This document shows, piece by piece, positions 1-9,150 of a stretch of DNA of 64,000 bases. Position 1 is the stretch's first letter. Every line of letters begins with the position of its first letter. Source of the stretch: Bicyclus anynana (lineage: Eukaryota; Arthropoda; Insecta; Lepidoptera; Nymphalidae); NCBI RefSeq assembly GCF_947172395.1, contig NC_069088.1, positions 2,559,501-2,623,500 on the forward strand, in the 5' to 3' direction. The notes below the pieces were generated by a model. It saw only the letters and a list, made by a program, of their open reading frames with translations. It made no database searches and was not told the origin of the DNA. The translations under genes were made by a program, and so were the position numbers.

Positions 1-122
1 ACTTGCGTAATTCCTATTCCCGTGAGAATATGGGGATGAAATATAGCCTAAGACACTTACAAAAAACTTGGCTTTTTAGTGCCCCCTACAATACCAGAAA
101 TTTTACCTCTTTACAATATAGA
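1..122 (-). mobile_element. Helitron-like element (HEL-a), cut by window edge
   Basis: The minus-strand 5' end is TC at 122-121 next to a T on the plus strand, the expected Helitron flank. The body carries the usual HEL-a interior (cccgtgagaatatggggat, then cctctttacaatataga). The 3' hairpin and CTAG end lie outside or at the left edge of the window. It codes for nothing. Confidence 0.6.
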
Positions 123-127
123 TAAAG

Positions 128-410
128 TCCTTTTCATGAAAGAAGTCCCCAGACGCGGCGCTATAGCTTGGCAAATTCGTTCGTAACACTCCCCACTCCG
201 CACGGGCCGGAAGGGGGGTAAGATGCCCCGCGCCCTCGACTTCACACACGCGCAATCCTTTCCTCCCGTCGCCCGCATGTCATGAACAAACTTGCCAAGC
301 TATAATGGCGCTCATTGTTATTTGATAATGGCGGTCTTTATTGTCATTTGTGTAAGGCGCTGTCAATTTTAGTTCAGGTTTCAGCCGCGAGACTTCTATC
401 ATGAAAAGGA
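128..410. mobile_element. TIR element G, interrupted by a second TIR element
   Basis: The ends are inverted repeats: TCCTTTTCATGAAAGAAGTC at 128 and its near complement ending at 410. The interior (gacgcggcgct, then aatggcggtctttattgtca and gtgtaaggcgctgtca) recurs at 31746-31876 and, split by a SINE, at 29273-29720, so this is a dispersed family. It is a non-autonomous, MITE-like DNA element with no coding capacity. A second TIR element sits at 164-302, inside the ctaat site that is intact in the 31746 copy. Confidence 0.7.
164..302. mobile_element. TA-flanked MITE nested in element G
   Basis: The terminal inverted repeats are TAGCTTGGCAAATTCGTTC (left) and the near complement GAACAAACTTGCCAAGCTA (right), bounded by TA on both sides (162-163, 303-304). 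A TA target duplication points to a Tc1/mariner-type mobiliser. The interior is GC-rich. A second copy with matching ends and TA flanks is at 44166-44345. The host element without the insertion is visible at 31746-31876, giving an empty-site comparison. Confidence 0.75.
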
Positions 411-950
411 TTCTACTCGTAATATAGATTATAATAACGAATATACATAATCGTAAGTATATTATGTAATAAATCTTCTTTTAAAGTAACTGTTTAAGTG
501 AATTGCTCTTTTCCCATGTTCCAGAATTTTTATCCTTTCATTATATAAAGTTGGGTACATTACGACAAAGTTGCCTATACTTATAGGCAACTTTGAATGG
601 CCATTGTGACAGATATGATGGGCGACCTTAAGAGCAAGTCCCGAAGTTGGCCAAAGTTTTAATCCAATCTTGTAGTCTCTATTACTTGCGAAAGAATCGC
701 TTTAAGAGAGATTATCGGAACATTATTGGCCAAGTTTGCCAAGTATTGGGGAGTATATTATGGATCCGTAGAATGGATTGGGGAAATCTTCGTGTTTAAC
801 TTTCGCAGGTATATTTTTATGAATTTTTATCGAACAATGACCAATTTTTTTTTTAAGTCGCGAATTGGTACATTCTGTTAGCAGCACAACTTTATTACTT
901 AGCACATAAATGGTTATCTATTTTAGTGACTTTTTCAGTTAAATGGTGAA
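411..950. other. AT-rich stretch with one short palindrome
   Basis: No supported gene or recognised element. The only structure seen is the quasi-palindrome at 566-595. Confidence 0.5.
566..595. repeat. 30 bp quasi-palindrome
   Basis: Two perfect 14 bp arms (CAAAGTTGCCTATA and its complement) are separated by 2 bases. It is one of seven such near-zero-spacer palindromes in the window. Confidence 0.9.
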
Positions 951-1110
951 ATCATCATCATCATCATATCAGCCGATGGACGTCCACTGCAGGACATGGG
1001 CCTTTTGTAGGTACTTCCAAACATCGCGATACTGAGCCACCTGCATCCAGCGAATACCTGCGATTCGGCGAATACATGCGGTGGGGGGTCGACCAACACT
1101 GCGCGTTATT
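951..1110 (-). mobile_element. RTE-1 LINE, 3' fragment
   Basis: The fragment reads as the complement of the LINE 3' end: a (CAT)n tail, then agccgatggacgtccactgc, a block conserved in many copies here. Read on the minus strand, these copies encode the C-terminal tail of an RTE-type reverse transcriptase ORF (GRPxTRW, then RWMQAAQ; clearest at 44789). This copy is short and has lost part of the middle. Confidence 0.8.
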
Positions 1111-1260
1111 TTCGGTTTTTGATCAACTACTTAAGGGCCAACGGTACTGGTGAATGGAGGATATAGATATTAAATCCTATAGAAATCCGACAAACGGTCA
1201 ACTTTCAGCGATGTTTTAGTGTATGTAATTTTGAGTCTCTTAAGAATATATTTTGAGAGT

Positions 1261-1555
1261 GCTGTGGTATGCGCAGTGGATTTACAAGACGAAGGCCCAG
1301 TATTTGATGAACGATTCCTGGCTGGGCCGATTGAAGTTTTCTTAATTAGTCCAGGTCTGGATGGTGGGAGGCTTCGGCTGTAACTAGTTACCACCTTACC
1401 AGCAAAGACGTACCTATCAATTTAGCATTTCGGTATGATGTCGTGTAGAAACCGAAACGGGTGTGGATTTTCATTCTACTCCTAACAAGTTAGCCTATTT
1501 CATCCAAGATTGAATCGTCACTAACCATCAGGTGAGATTGTGTTTAAGGGTCAAC
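1261..1555 (+). mobile_element. SINE-2 copy, diverged, 5'-trimmed
   Basis: It keeps the anticodon-arm-like part (tggtatgcgcagtggattta), a damaged B box region and the SINE-2 body (ccaggtctgg, then accaccttacc, aaagacgtacc, ccatcaggtgagattgt). Several point changes mark it as old. Confidence 0.8.
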
Positions 1556-1849
1556 GATCAAGAGAAATTGAAACATGTAAAAAAATAATGCAAAACTCAC
1601 TTTAAAACTCATAATACTTCACGATGTTATATTGTACCCACTCCAGTATGAATCAATTGATAAATTATTCTTAATATTATGGCTTTTGAATGACTCGCAA
1701 AGTTCGTAGTAAAGCAATTTATGCTCGTTTTAGATTCACAAAGGAAATGGAACCATATTGTAACCCAGTGTAGCTATTTCATTTATTGCCAGTTCGAATC
1801 ATTTACGTATCAATGTATGGGAAAGTGTATTGAGATTATATAATACGCA

Positions 1850-2311
1850 CTAGCGGACGCCCGTGACTTCGTCCGCGGGAAAATCAATGCACCTAAACTT
1901 TTAACCCCTATTTCAACACTTTAGGGGTTGAACCACAGTATATTTCCTGTTTTTTTTATGATTTATGAACAATTTTTTAATGAAGGAAGGACTTTTTATA
2001 CAAACGTCCACCTCCTATTTTATCCTCTTAGGGATAAAATTCATCAAAATTCTTTCTTAGGGGATGCCTAAGTCATAGTAGCTTTATGCATGCAAAGTCT
2101 CAGCGATCGGTTTAAAATTGACAAAGTTTCATACAAACTTTTATCAGCTATTTTATCATTTTGGGGGTAGAATTAATCAAAATGCTTTCTTAGCAGATGC
2201 CTGCGTCATAACATCTAACTGCATGTCAAATTTGAGCCCGATCCGTCCAGTGGTTTGGCTGTGCGTTAATAGATCAGTATGTCAGTCAGTCACCTTTGAG
2301 TTATATTTAGA
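1850..2311 (-). mobile_element. Helitron-like element (HEL-b), full length
   Basis: The 3' end (minus strand) is the hairpin-plus-CTAG terminus, seen on the plus strand as CTAGCGGACGCCC at 1850 preceded by A. The other end reads GA at 2310-2311 followed by T. At about 460 bp it is longer than most copies here because the interior is partly duplicated (catacaaacttttatcagct resembles the segment upstream). No coding capacity. Confidence 0.6.
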
Positions 2312-3121
2312 TTTGAGCCTGCGATAGCCAGACCTTCGTTATTTTATGTCGTAACTTTAATTTATAGTTTTCGACTTTACTTATCACCATTATCTAAGTG
2401 CTTGAAAAGCCATCCAGTACTTATTTGTGCGTTTATGTTTATAGTTAACTTTTGAAAAAAGTATCGTTCATTTTTAATAGATTTTGATTTTTTATAATAT
2501 TATTTATTATGAAAATATCCAGTCAATCATTGCTTTTTATGTATAAATTAGTTAACATTGACCATTTTTACCCGAATGTATCAGAAAAATTAATATATTC
2601 AAACCTAGTCATCATCTCTATTACCATAGAACCTCCCTCGCTAGACGGTACCCCTCTGTCACCATCATTGTCTTACAACACCTTGAACACCTGAACTGAA
2701 AATAATTATAAATTTATAGACAGGCAATAGATTTTTACTTAACCTCTACTTGTTACGCCAAAAGGTAGGGACGGAAAAAAAAATGTTCGAAGGCAATCCC
2801 AACTACCTCATAATCGCATCAACCAGTTACGCTCAAGCTCAAATTCAATACAAAAGTTATCAGTTACGTGTTAATTTTCACAGGTAAGTTGGATAGTTGT
2901 AATTTCAGTTAGGGAAACTAGAACCGTTGGGTGTGAAACTTGTTTGAAACTGGATTCAATTTATTTAGTTATACAGAAACCTTACTATCATCCGTCGTAT
3001 AACACCATACGTGTGCTGTTTTGTGAGAATATTAGAATAGATTGGGATAGAATCTATCTATGTGCCAAATTTATTATAATTACTTACCACGCAGATTTAG
3101 ACTAAATTAGTAGTCGTAGAA
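2312..3121. other. Intergenic or intronic stretch
   Basis: No recognised element. It holds one short ATG frame ending at a consensus splice donor (2783-2883, separate entry). Confidence 0.4.
2783..2883 (+). CDS. Possible first coding exon, unidentified
   Basis: An ATG in an A-rich context opens a 33-codon frame (MFEGNPNYLIIASTSY...) that runs uninterrupted to CAG|GTAAGT, an ideal splice donor at 2883/2884; in-frame reading past the donor stops at once. The exon would end in phase 2. No family is recognised and the frame is short enough to arise by chance, so this rests mainly on the donor. Confidence 0.2.
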
Positions 3122-3420
3122 GAGCTGTGATAACTCAGTGGATAAGACCTCTGCCTCCGGAGGGTGTGGGTTACAATCCCGTCCGGGGCATGCACCTCCA
3201 ACTTTTCAGTGGCGTGCATTTTAAGAAATTAAACATAACATGTCTCAAACGGTGAAGGAAAAACATCGTGAAGAAACCTGCATACCAGAGATTTTTTTTT
3301 AATTCTCTGCGTAGGTGAAGTCTGCCAATTCGCATTGGGCCAGCGTGGTGGACTATTGGCCTAACCTCTATAATTTTGAGAGGAGACTCGATCTCAGCAG
3401 TGAGGCGGATATAGATGAGA
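3122..3420 (+). mobile_element. SINE-1 copy, nearly full length
   Basis: The tRNA-like head (gagctgtgataactcagtgg, cctctgcctccggagggtg) is followed by the SINE-1 body (gcacctccaacttttcagt) and tail (agcagtgaggcggatat). The B box is damaged (gggttacaatcccg). A possible short target duplication TCGTAGA is present on both sides. Confidence 0.9.
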
Positions 3421-3915
3421 AATCGTAGATAGATAATTAACTATTTACGGTTATACTATATTCCTTAAATTTTCTAAAATTTGGTCATATTTCAAGTTAT
3501 AGCGGGACCAAGGGACTAGGTTAAGAGGGATTATTATCAAATGAATTCAAAGCTTCTAAAATCTTCTGTCATGTAAACATCCGATGAAAATCCGGCAGTT
3601 GACAACTGAGGACCTCGTACAAAAAAATTAAGTGAAAGCGTTAGATAAACTGCACCCTTTTCAAGTAATGCATATTAAGTTATACTCTTTTATCTTAAAG
3701 TAAATTGTAAAAGCATCCAAGATCAAGTGGTATCTAGTAGTAGCAGTCAAGTACTCACTTAACATTATTTCCTTACCTTTGATATCCAGATCTTGCAATA
3801 AAGTGACTCAACAACGGATATGTCGGAGTACCCAACTTCATGCAACCATTGTCGCCTAACATCCACAACCCATCAAGGATGAATAAACCAAAAAGATTAC
3901 TACCGCCCGTGTAAG
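3421..3915. other. Intergenic stretch
   Basis: AT-rich; nothing recognised. Confidence 0.5.
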
Positions 3916-4090
3916 GCCGTAAACTTTGAGGGAATTTCGCGCCAAAATGATTTTATATAGGCTGTTACCCACACTTGGCTTGCGGACTTTAGGCCTTTAT
4001 GGTGAGCCCATAAAAATGATAAATCACTTATGCTATGTGTTCTTTACATTGTAAGGCGGTTTAGTTGGGTGGAATATTTCTCTTTTTATC
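3916..4090 (+). repeat. Unclassified dispersed repeat, copy 1
   Basis: Matches 23341-23518 in the same orientation: shared blocks are tttatataggctgtta, cggctttcgggctta-like text, and attgtaaggcggttt. The ends are not defined. The shared segment is about 175 bp; class unknown. Confidence 0.7.
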
Positions 4091-4175
4091 GTTCAGCTTC
4101 TGTATTAGGAACGTTATTTGAATTCAAGTTAAGTTTAAAACCTTTTTGAAGTTTTTTTTGTATATCCTTCATCTT

Positions 4176-4247
4176 TCTACTATTTAAAGTGATGTTAGCT
4201 GAAAATCCAGTCTAACATGTTACTTATTGTACATGGTAAATACTTAA
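4176..4247 (+). repeat. Local duplication, left copy
   Basis: About 70 bp (ctactatttaaagtgatgtt ... ccagtctaacatg) recurs at 4913-4982 with modest divergence. The two copies bracket the SINE-1 plus SINE-2 pair. The last ten bases (AAATACTTAA) also form the SINE-1 target duplication. Confidence 0.8.
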
Positions 4248-4560
4248 GAGCAGTGATAGCCCAGTGGATATGACCTCTGCCTCCGATTCCGGAGGGTGTG
4301 GGTTCGAATCCGGTCCGGGGCATGCACCTCCAACTTTTCAGTTGTGTGCATTTTAAGAAATTAAATATCACGTGTCTCAATCGGTGAAGGAAAACATCGT
4401 GAGGAAACCTGCATACCAGAGAATTATCTTCATTCTCTGCGTGTGTGAAGTCTGCCAATCCGCATTGGGCCAGCGTGGTGGACTATTGGCCTAACCCCTC
4501 TCATTCTGAGAGGAGACTAGAGCTCAGCAGTGAGCCGAATATGGGTTGATGACGACGACG
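4248..4560 (+). mobile_element. SINE-1, full length with target duplication
   Basis: A good reference copy. The A box is TAGCCCAGTGG and the B box GGTTCGAATCC, the internal RNA polymerase III promoter inherited from a tRNA. The body runs through gtgaggaaacctgcatacca and ctcattctgagaggagact to the tail gggttgatgacgacgacg. Perfect 10 bp target duplications (AAATACTTAA at 4238-4247 and 4561-4570) flank it, the mark of LINE-mediated retroposition. Confidence 0.95.
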
Positions 4561-4573
4561 AAATACTTAATGT

Positions 4574-4902
4574 ATTTTTTTTATTCTTTACAAGTTAGCC
4601 CTTGACTACAATCTCACCTGATGATAAGTGATGATGCAGTCTAAGATGGAAGCGGGCTAACTTGAAAGGAGGAGGATGAAAATCCACACACCTTTTCGGT
4701 TTCTTCACGACATCGGAACGCTAAATCGCTTGGTGGTATATCTTTGCCGGTAGGGTGATAACTAATAGTAACCACGGCCGAAGCCTCCCACCAGTCAGAC
4801 CAGGACAAATTAAGAAAATCTTAATCGGCCCAGCCGGGGATCGAACCCAGGACCTCCGTTTTGTAAATTCACCGCGCATACCACTGCGCCACGGAGGCCG
4901 TC
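4574..4902 (-). mobile_element. SINE-2, full length
   Basis: Read on the minus strand it starts gacggcctccgtggcgcagt (A box TGGCGCAGTGG), has B box GGTTCGATCCC, and ends with the A-rich tail (plus-strand tttttttattc at 4574). It abuts the SINE-1 copy tail to tail. Confidence 0.95.
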
Positions 4903-4912
4903 AAAAACTCAC

Positions 4913-4982
4913 TCTACTATTTAGAGTGATGTTAACTGAAGACCCAGTCTAACATGGTACCTATTGCAAAATACTAATACTT
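4913..4982 (+). repeat. Local duplication, right copy
   Basis: Diverged partner of 4176-4247 (ctactatttagagtgatgtt, cccagtctaacatgg, aatactt). Being much longer than a retroposon target site, it is more likely an earlier tandem duplication or a fragment of another repeat than a target duplication. Confidence 0.75.
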
Positions 4983-5049
4983 TTGTTGTTATATAAATAC
5001 TCATTTTATTATTTTAATAACATTTATTACGGATTTATATAGAATTTCT

Positions 5050-5241
5050 ATGAACATAAGTAAAACGAGGAGATACCTAACTCTTTATGAGATCTGTATT
5101 ATTGATACACGGCAGAAATACAGAAGTCAGATAGAAAAAATCAAAAAGTCTTTGCAAACGAAATTTGCTGCATTACAAGCAAGGATAATAAATAAACAAA
5201 TTTTTGTAGATATTTGGGTATCCAAACCCCAACGAAGTTAG
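5050..5241 (+). CDS. Possible small ORF, unidentified
   Basis: A 63-codon ATG frame (MNISKTRRYLTLYEIC...) rich in Lys, Arg, Ile and Gln. The middle (KYRSQIEKIKKSLQTKFAAL) could form a short amphipathic helix. No family is recognised, and no clear promoter, splice site or poly(A) signal supports it. Its stop lies in the first unit of a direct repeat (5235-5299). Confidence 0.15.
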   Translation: MNISKTRRYLTLYEICIIDTRQKYRSQIEKIKKSLQTKFAALQARIINKQIFVDIWVSKPQRS

Positions 5242-5299
5242 CCACGGTACAAAAAATCTAAATCCTAACGAGTTCCCAAGTTAGCCACAGTACAAAAAT
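5235..5299 (+). repeat. Short direct repeat
   Basis: aagttagccacggtacaaaa at 5235 recurs with one change near 5279, a 44-base spacing. Confidence 0.8.
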
Positions 5300-5744
5300 T
5301 TGTGACAAAATACAGAAAACTCGAGGCGATATCAAAAATATACGAGGTTCTCCCATTTTCATGTATATGTAAACGCGTTGGCCGTATCAAATAAGCGCGC
5401 GACTGTACCAGGAATCAAATATCCGCTTTCTATACCGACACGATGCTCTTGGCCCAAGAAATGTCCATATACAACGGAAAACGGCAGTCGTATCGGCGAC
5501 CCGGGAAACACATAATACAGATATTTTCGATAGCAAAAATAAAATATGTTTGGCACTCTGATATAAAATCGGTCGCTGTGGCGTTTTAAAGGTTTATTGC
5601 TCGTGATTTATTTAGTGGAACAGTGTTTACGGCGCGTGTGGAATATTATTTTGTATGTGGATGTGTGTCTCGTATAGCTTCAGTCTCTCTGACGTAGATA
5701 CGCGTTAGTGGTGTGCACTTCTTAGACGCAATAATTAACATTTT
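5300..5744. other. Intergenic stretch
   Basis: No recognised element. Slightly richer in CG dinucleotides than its surroundings, with ttcagtctctctgacg near 5680 resembling an arthropod initiator; too weak to call a promoter. Confidence 0.35.
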
Positions 5745-6013
5745 GACGGCCACCGTGGCGCGGAGTCCTGGGTTCGATCCCTGGCTGGGCCTGGCTGTTC
5801 TTAATAGGTCTAGCTGGTGGGAGGTTCTGGCAGAGAATAGTTACCACCCTACCGAGAAAGACGTAACGCCAAGCGATTTAGTGTGGTACGATGTCGTGTG
5901 GAAACCGAAAGGGTTGTGTATTTTAATCCTACTCCTAACAAGTTAGCCCGCTTCTATCTTAGATTGTATCATCACTTACCATCAGGTGAGATTGTATTCA
6001 AGGGCTAACGTGT
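5745..6013 (+). mobile_element. SINE-2 with tRNA-head deletion
   Basis: It starts gacggccaccgtggcg and jumps to cggagtcctgggttcgatcc, so the stretch between A and B boxes is missing and the copy would lack a normal polymerase III promoter. The body to atcaggtgagattgt is otherwise complete. Confidence 0.9.
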
Positions 6014-6049
6014 ATCGAACCCCATACCACTACGCCATGGAGACCGTCA
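6014..6049 (-). mobile_element. SINE-2 head fragment, inverted
   Basis: The plus-strand sequence cgaaccccataccactacgc then ccatggagaccgtc is the complement of a SINE-2 tRNA head, also with an internal deletion. It lies directly after the tail of the opposite-strand SINE-2. Confidence 0.7.
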
Positions 6050-6423
6050 ATGTAATAATTGAATAAAAAACCAGCCACCTCTTGTATGATGGTTTGGATA
6101 AATTTCCTCTTTTCTTGAAATATTTTTTCATTACCCAAATAAAAATAGCCTTTAGTTCCCACAAAAAACAGAGTTCCTTAGAAATGATAATGACAGTAAT
6201 AAAATTGCGATTAGGGCGGAATGCCCGAAATTTATTTCGACCACGTTCTGTAATAAAAGGAACACCTCAGTGCCATTTTTAAGGCTTAAAGCCCTACACA
6301 GATAAGGCCTCCTCTAATTAAGTCCCGTTGCTCAGCCGTCTAATATTTCACCAACACGGAAACATCATTTTACCCAAATTTGGGATGTACCTACTCGGAT
6401 AACGGGTTCTATTTTATTTAATA

Positions 6424-6642
6424 CTAGCGGACGCTAGCGACTTCGTCCGCGTGGAATTCAGTTTTTCACAAATTCTGCGGGAACCATGGATTTTTTCGAG
6501 ATGAAAAGTAGCCTATGTGTTAATCCAGAGTAAAATCTATTTTCATTCCAAATTTTAGAAAAATCGCTTCAGTAGCCGCGTTAAAGTGGCACAAACATAC
6601 TGACACTCTTACACACAAACTTTCGCCTTTATAATATTAGTG
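6424..6642 (-). mobile_element. Helitron-like element (HEL-b)
   Basis: It begins on the plus strand A|CTAGCGGACGCTAGCGACTT, the complement of a 3' hairpin-CTAG end, and passes through gggaaccatggattttttcg and gcctatgtgttaatccagag to ctttataatattagtg. No ORF. Confidence 0.75.
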
Positions 6643-6645
6643 TAA

Positions 6646-6735
6646 CTAGCCAACGCCCAGCGGTTTCATACGCGTAGTTACCGTTCCCGTGATACACACA
6701 CAGACGTATCGCCTATACTATTATAGTGTGCACTC
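6646..6735 (-). mobile_element. Helitron-like fragment
   Basis: A second A|CTAG terminus (ctagccaacgcccagcggtt) starts right after the previous element, followed by cgttcccgtgatac; the rest is lost. Confidence 0.55.
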
Positions 6736-7177
6736 AACTCAACGCAACACTCAAAGCAGTTTTTGAGTAAGAACATCTGTAATAATAAATATTTTTCTTT
6801 GTATTATTAACATTGTTAAAAATTAAAATAATGACTTTCGGCGCGTAAAATAAACAAAGAAAAAGACAGAGATAAATAAATAAAGACACTGTATCATTGA
6901 ACCATTTCAATAGAATAAAAAAACATACTAATCGAAGTATTTATTTGTTGGTATACTTGTTTGTTGGCAAGCTAAAGTTACAAATTCCCACTTTACTGCT
7001 CCACTCGTCGACCTCTAATGATCAATTTAACGCTTATGAAGTGCAAATTCTCTGTCATACTGCGAGACGAGACATTATAATACCCAATTTCGGCTTCAGA
7101 AAGAATATAAATGGGATACGCACCTGTATTAGTGCGAGTTTCCATACTACCGTGCGCTTAGAAAACCGTACGGATTG

Positions 7178-7418
7178 TTTTTTTTTTTTATTGTTTACAA
7201 GTTAGCCCTTGACTACAATCTCACCTGATGGTAAGTGATGATGTAGTCTTAGATGGAAGCGGGCTAACTTGTAAGGAGTGGTAACTTGCCACGGCCGAAG
7301 CCTGCCACCTGCCAGACCTGGAACAATTAAGAAAATCTCAATCTGCCCAGGCGGGGATCGAACCCAGGACCTCCGTTTTGTAAATCCACCGCGCATACCA
7401 CTGCGCCACGGAGGCCGT
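7178..7418 (-). mobile_element. SINE-2 with internal deletion
   Basis: Complete tRNA-like head (gcgccacggaggccg on the plus strand) and tail (poly-T at 7178), but about 100 bp in the body between gctaacttgtaagga and gtggtaacttgcc is missing. It sits just outside block Y of element X-Y. Confidence 0.9.
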
Positions 7419-7590
7419 TTATAAGTTTGTAGAATAGTTCTAGAGAAAAAAATCATACAATAGCATGCCCTGATAAAGGTTTAACGTTTAAAAAGTAATA
7501 CTTGACCACTTAACTTACTTGCGTTTGAACAGATGTTAAAGTACAATTATATTTTTCATTCTTTGTTAACAGCAACAGTACTACATCACC

Positions 7591-7690
7591 GGGTTGCACC
7601 GCCTTCAAACTGATCAGTAGGTGGACATAATACGATGTTATTTTTCGCTTTTTAGTTTAGTTGGTACGTTTTATGTTTTTGAAGTCGGTT
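7591..7690 (+). mobile_element. FB-1 terminal fragment
   Basis: Contains caccgccttcaaactgatca and ends gaagtcggtt, one terminus of the FB-1 foldback family (reference copy 52273-52532). Confidence 0.75.
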
Positions 7691-8234
7691 GAATATTATT
7701 AAAATTTTTTCGCACACCAAGGTTAACTCAATTCATACGAAAAGTGTCAATTACCTTAAGAGTTGAGAAAAAATTGTGATACTTATTAATGAATACAATT
7801 GTATGTAGAGTGGTATTTTAAATGTAAATAATAATAAGTTTATTTCCTTTTTGTAATAAGTTCTATTCATTTGTGTATTGAATATTCCACAGGCTACTAA
7901 TAAAATTACTCGCGAAAATGAAATCAAAGGTACATAATGTGTAAATAAACTGACGGTCCTTGAAACACTTGGGGGTAAAGTGGGAACTTGCCGCTACGCG
8001 TTAGCCTCTTTTCGTCTTTTTAATTTTATCTCTTCCTGCGGAGAGCAGCTATCTGCCGTTTAACGATGTTCATAAACTCGAGCGCTTTTTATTACCTCAT
8101 GCAGTGAATAGATATTTTGTGACTTGTTAATCGATGCTTGTGAATATTAATTGCTCTAAAAATAGAATACTTCGCTCATGTTAAACTGACCTCTAAAAAA
8201 GCGGTTTGTGAGGCATGGATATTTTACCAAGAAC
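7691..8234. other. Intergenic stretch
   Basis: AT-rich; nothing recognised. Confidence 0.5.
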
Positions 8235-8325
8235 CATCATCATATCAGCCGATAGATGTCCACTGCAGGACATAGGCCTTTTGTAGGGACTTCCAAGCGA
8301 ATCCCTGCGACTCGCTTGATGTGAC
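8235..8325 (-). mobile_element. RTE-1 3' fragment
   Basis: catcatcatatcagccgata then ccactgcaggacataggcct; the middle is deleted and it rejoins at cgaatccctgcgactcgctt. Confidence 0.8.
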
Positions 8326-8374
8326 TTATATGTTATACAACAAATGAATCTTTAAAATCCGCCAAATATTATAA

Positions 8375-8670
8375 CTAGCGAACGCCCCTTTAGGGGTTGA
8401 ATTTTAAAAAATTTTTAATTATATTAAATTTCGTAATTTTTTTATGATTTATAAACAAATTTTAAAACTTCAACTCTAAAAATGAAGGACTTTCCATACA
8501 AACTTTCAACCCCTATTTCATCCCCTTCTTATTTTATATTCGCAATAAAAAGTATCCTATAACCGTATTATGGTTTTAAACCGTGCCAGGTTTCATTTGA
8601 ATTCATTCAGTAGTTTCAGCATGATACCTAAATAACAAAAAAACACGGACAGACAGACAGACAGACAACA
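8375..8670 (-). mobile_element. Helitron-like element, diverged
   Basis: The 3' end is A|CTAGCGAACGCCCC at 8375. The interior resembles the 1850-2311 copy (acttccatacaaactttcaa, cagtagtttcag). The 5' side runs into a (GACA)n tract. The exact 5' boundary is not visible. Confidence 0.5.
8648..8668 (+). repeat. (GACA)n microsatellite
   Basis: Five uninterrupted tetranucleotide units inside the Helitron-like element. Confidence 0.95.
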
Positions 8671-8728
8671 AATCGAAAAAAAAAAATATTTTTAGTTTCA
8701 GTATCGATTATAATGCCCCCCAACAAAA

Positions 8729-8906
8729 CTTTTCAAAATATCTTCAATGTACAGAATGTACAAAATGTATAGAATTCGTATAATAAGTATAGATTCTAGA
8801 TGACGCTGGCATCCGTTATGCCACGGTAACGTTTGGTGTTACAAATGGTATAAGTAAAATCTCAAATTACGAATAAATGTATAGAATTCGACCAATTTCA
8901 TTATAA
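8729..8906 (+). repeat. Unclassified dispersed repeat P, copy 1
   Basis: Shares ttcaaaatatcttcaatgta, ttatgccacg, gttgttacaaatgg-like and gcgaataaatatatagaatt-like blocks with 23097-23235, same orientation. Class unknown. Confidence 0.7.
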
Positions 8907-9035
8907 GTAGGTATAGATATAGATATTTAATTAAATATTTGCCAAGCTATACTACCCGGTACTGTATCATTGTGGTGTATTTTTATCGCTACATTGAATG
9001 TCAGGTCGTCGAACGATACAGCTCGCAGATACAGT

Positions 9036-9142
9036 TGCGTTTGTTATCACAGTCAACAAATGGACAACCTGCTTTGTTATTTCAGCGCGCTCTACCGGCG
9101 AGACGGTGCAGTCTAAACCAAAGCTCATTTGCGTACGACAAC
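9036..9142 (+). repeat. Unclassified dispersed repeat V, copy 1
   Basis: gctttgttatttcagcgc, gacggtgcagtc and ctcatttgcgtacga recur at 38960-39058 in the same orientation. It lies directly before the GC-rich TIR element. Confidence 0.65.
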
Positions 9143-9150
9143 ATTATCTC

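Larger units (their letters stand above)
6160..7130 (+). repeat. Unclassified dispersed element X-Y, copy 1
   Basis: Two blocks match the copy at 57840-58575 in inverted orientation and in the same order: X (6160-6269; aaattgcgattagggc, tttatttcgaccacg, taaaaggaacacctc) and Y (6985-7130). Within Y, bases 7014-7082 are identical over 69 bp to the complement of 57883-57951. The space between X and Y here holds two Helitron-like pieces. Taking those out, the element is roughly 700 bp. No coding frame or terminal structure is evident; class unknown. Confidence 0.7.

Noticed and set aside
4255..4330. tRNA gene-like head with good A and B boxes
   Set aside because: It is fused to a SINE body and tail with a target duplication, and the acceptor stem does not close; the same applies to all tRNA-like heads in the window.
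8938..8952. tttgccaagctata resembling the end of the TA-flanked MITE
   Set aside because: Only one short terminus with no partner end or interior.
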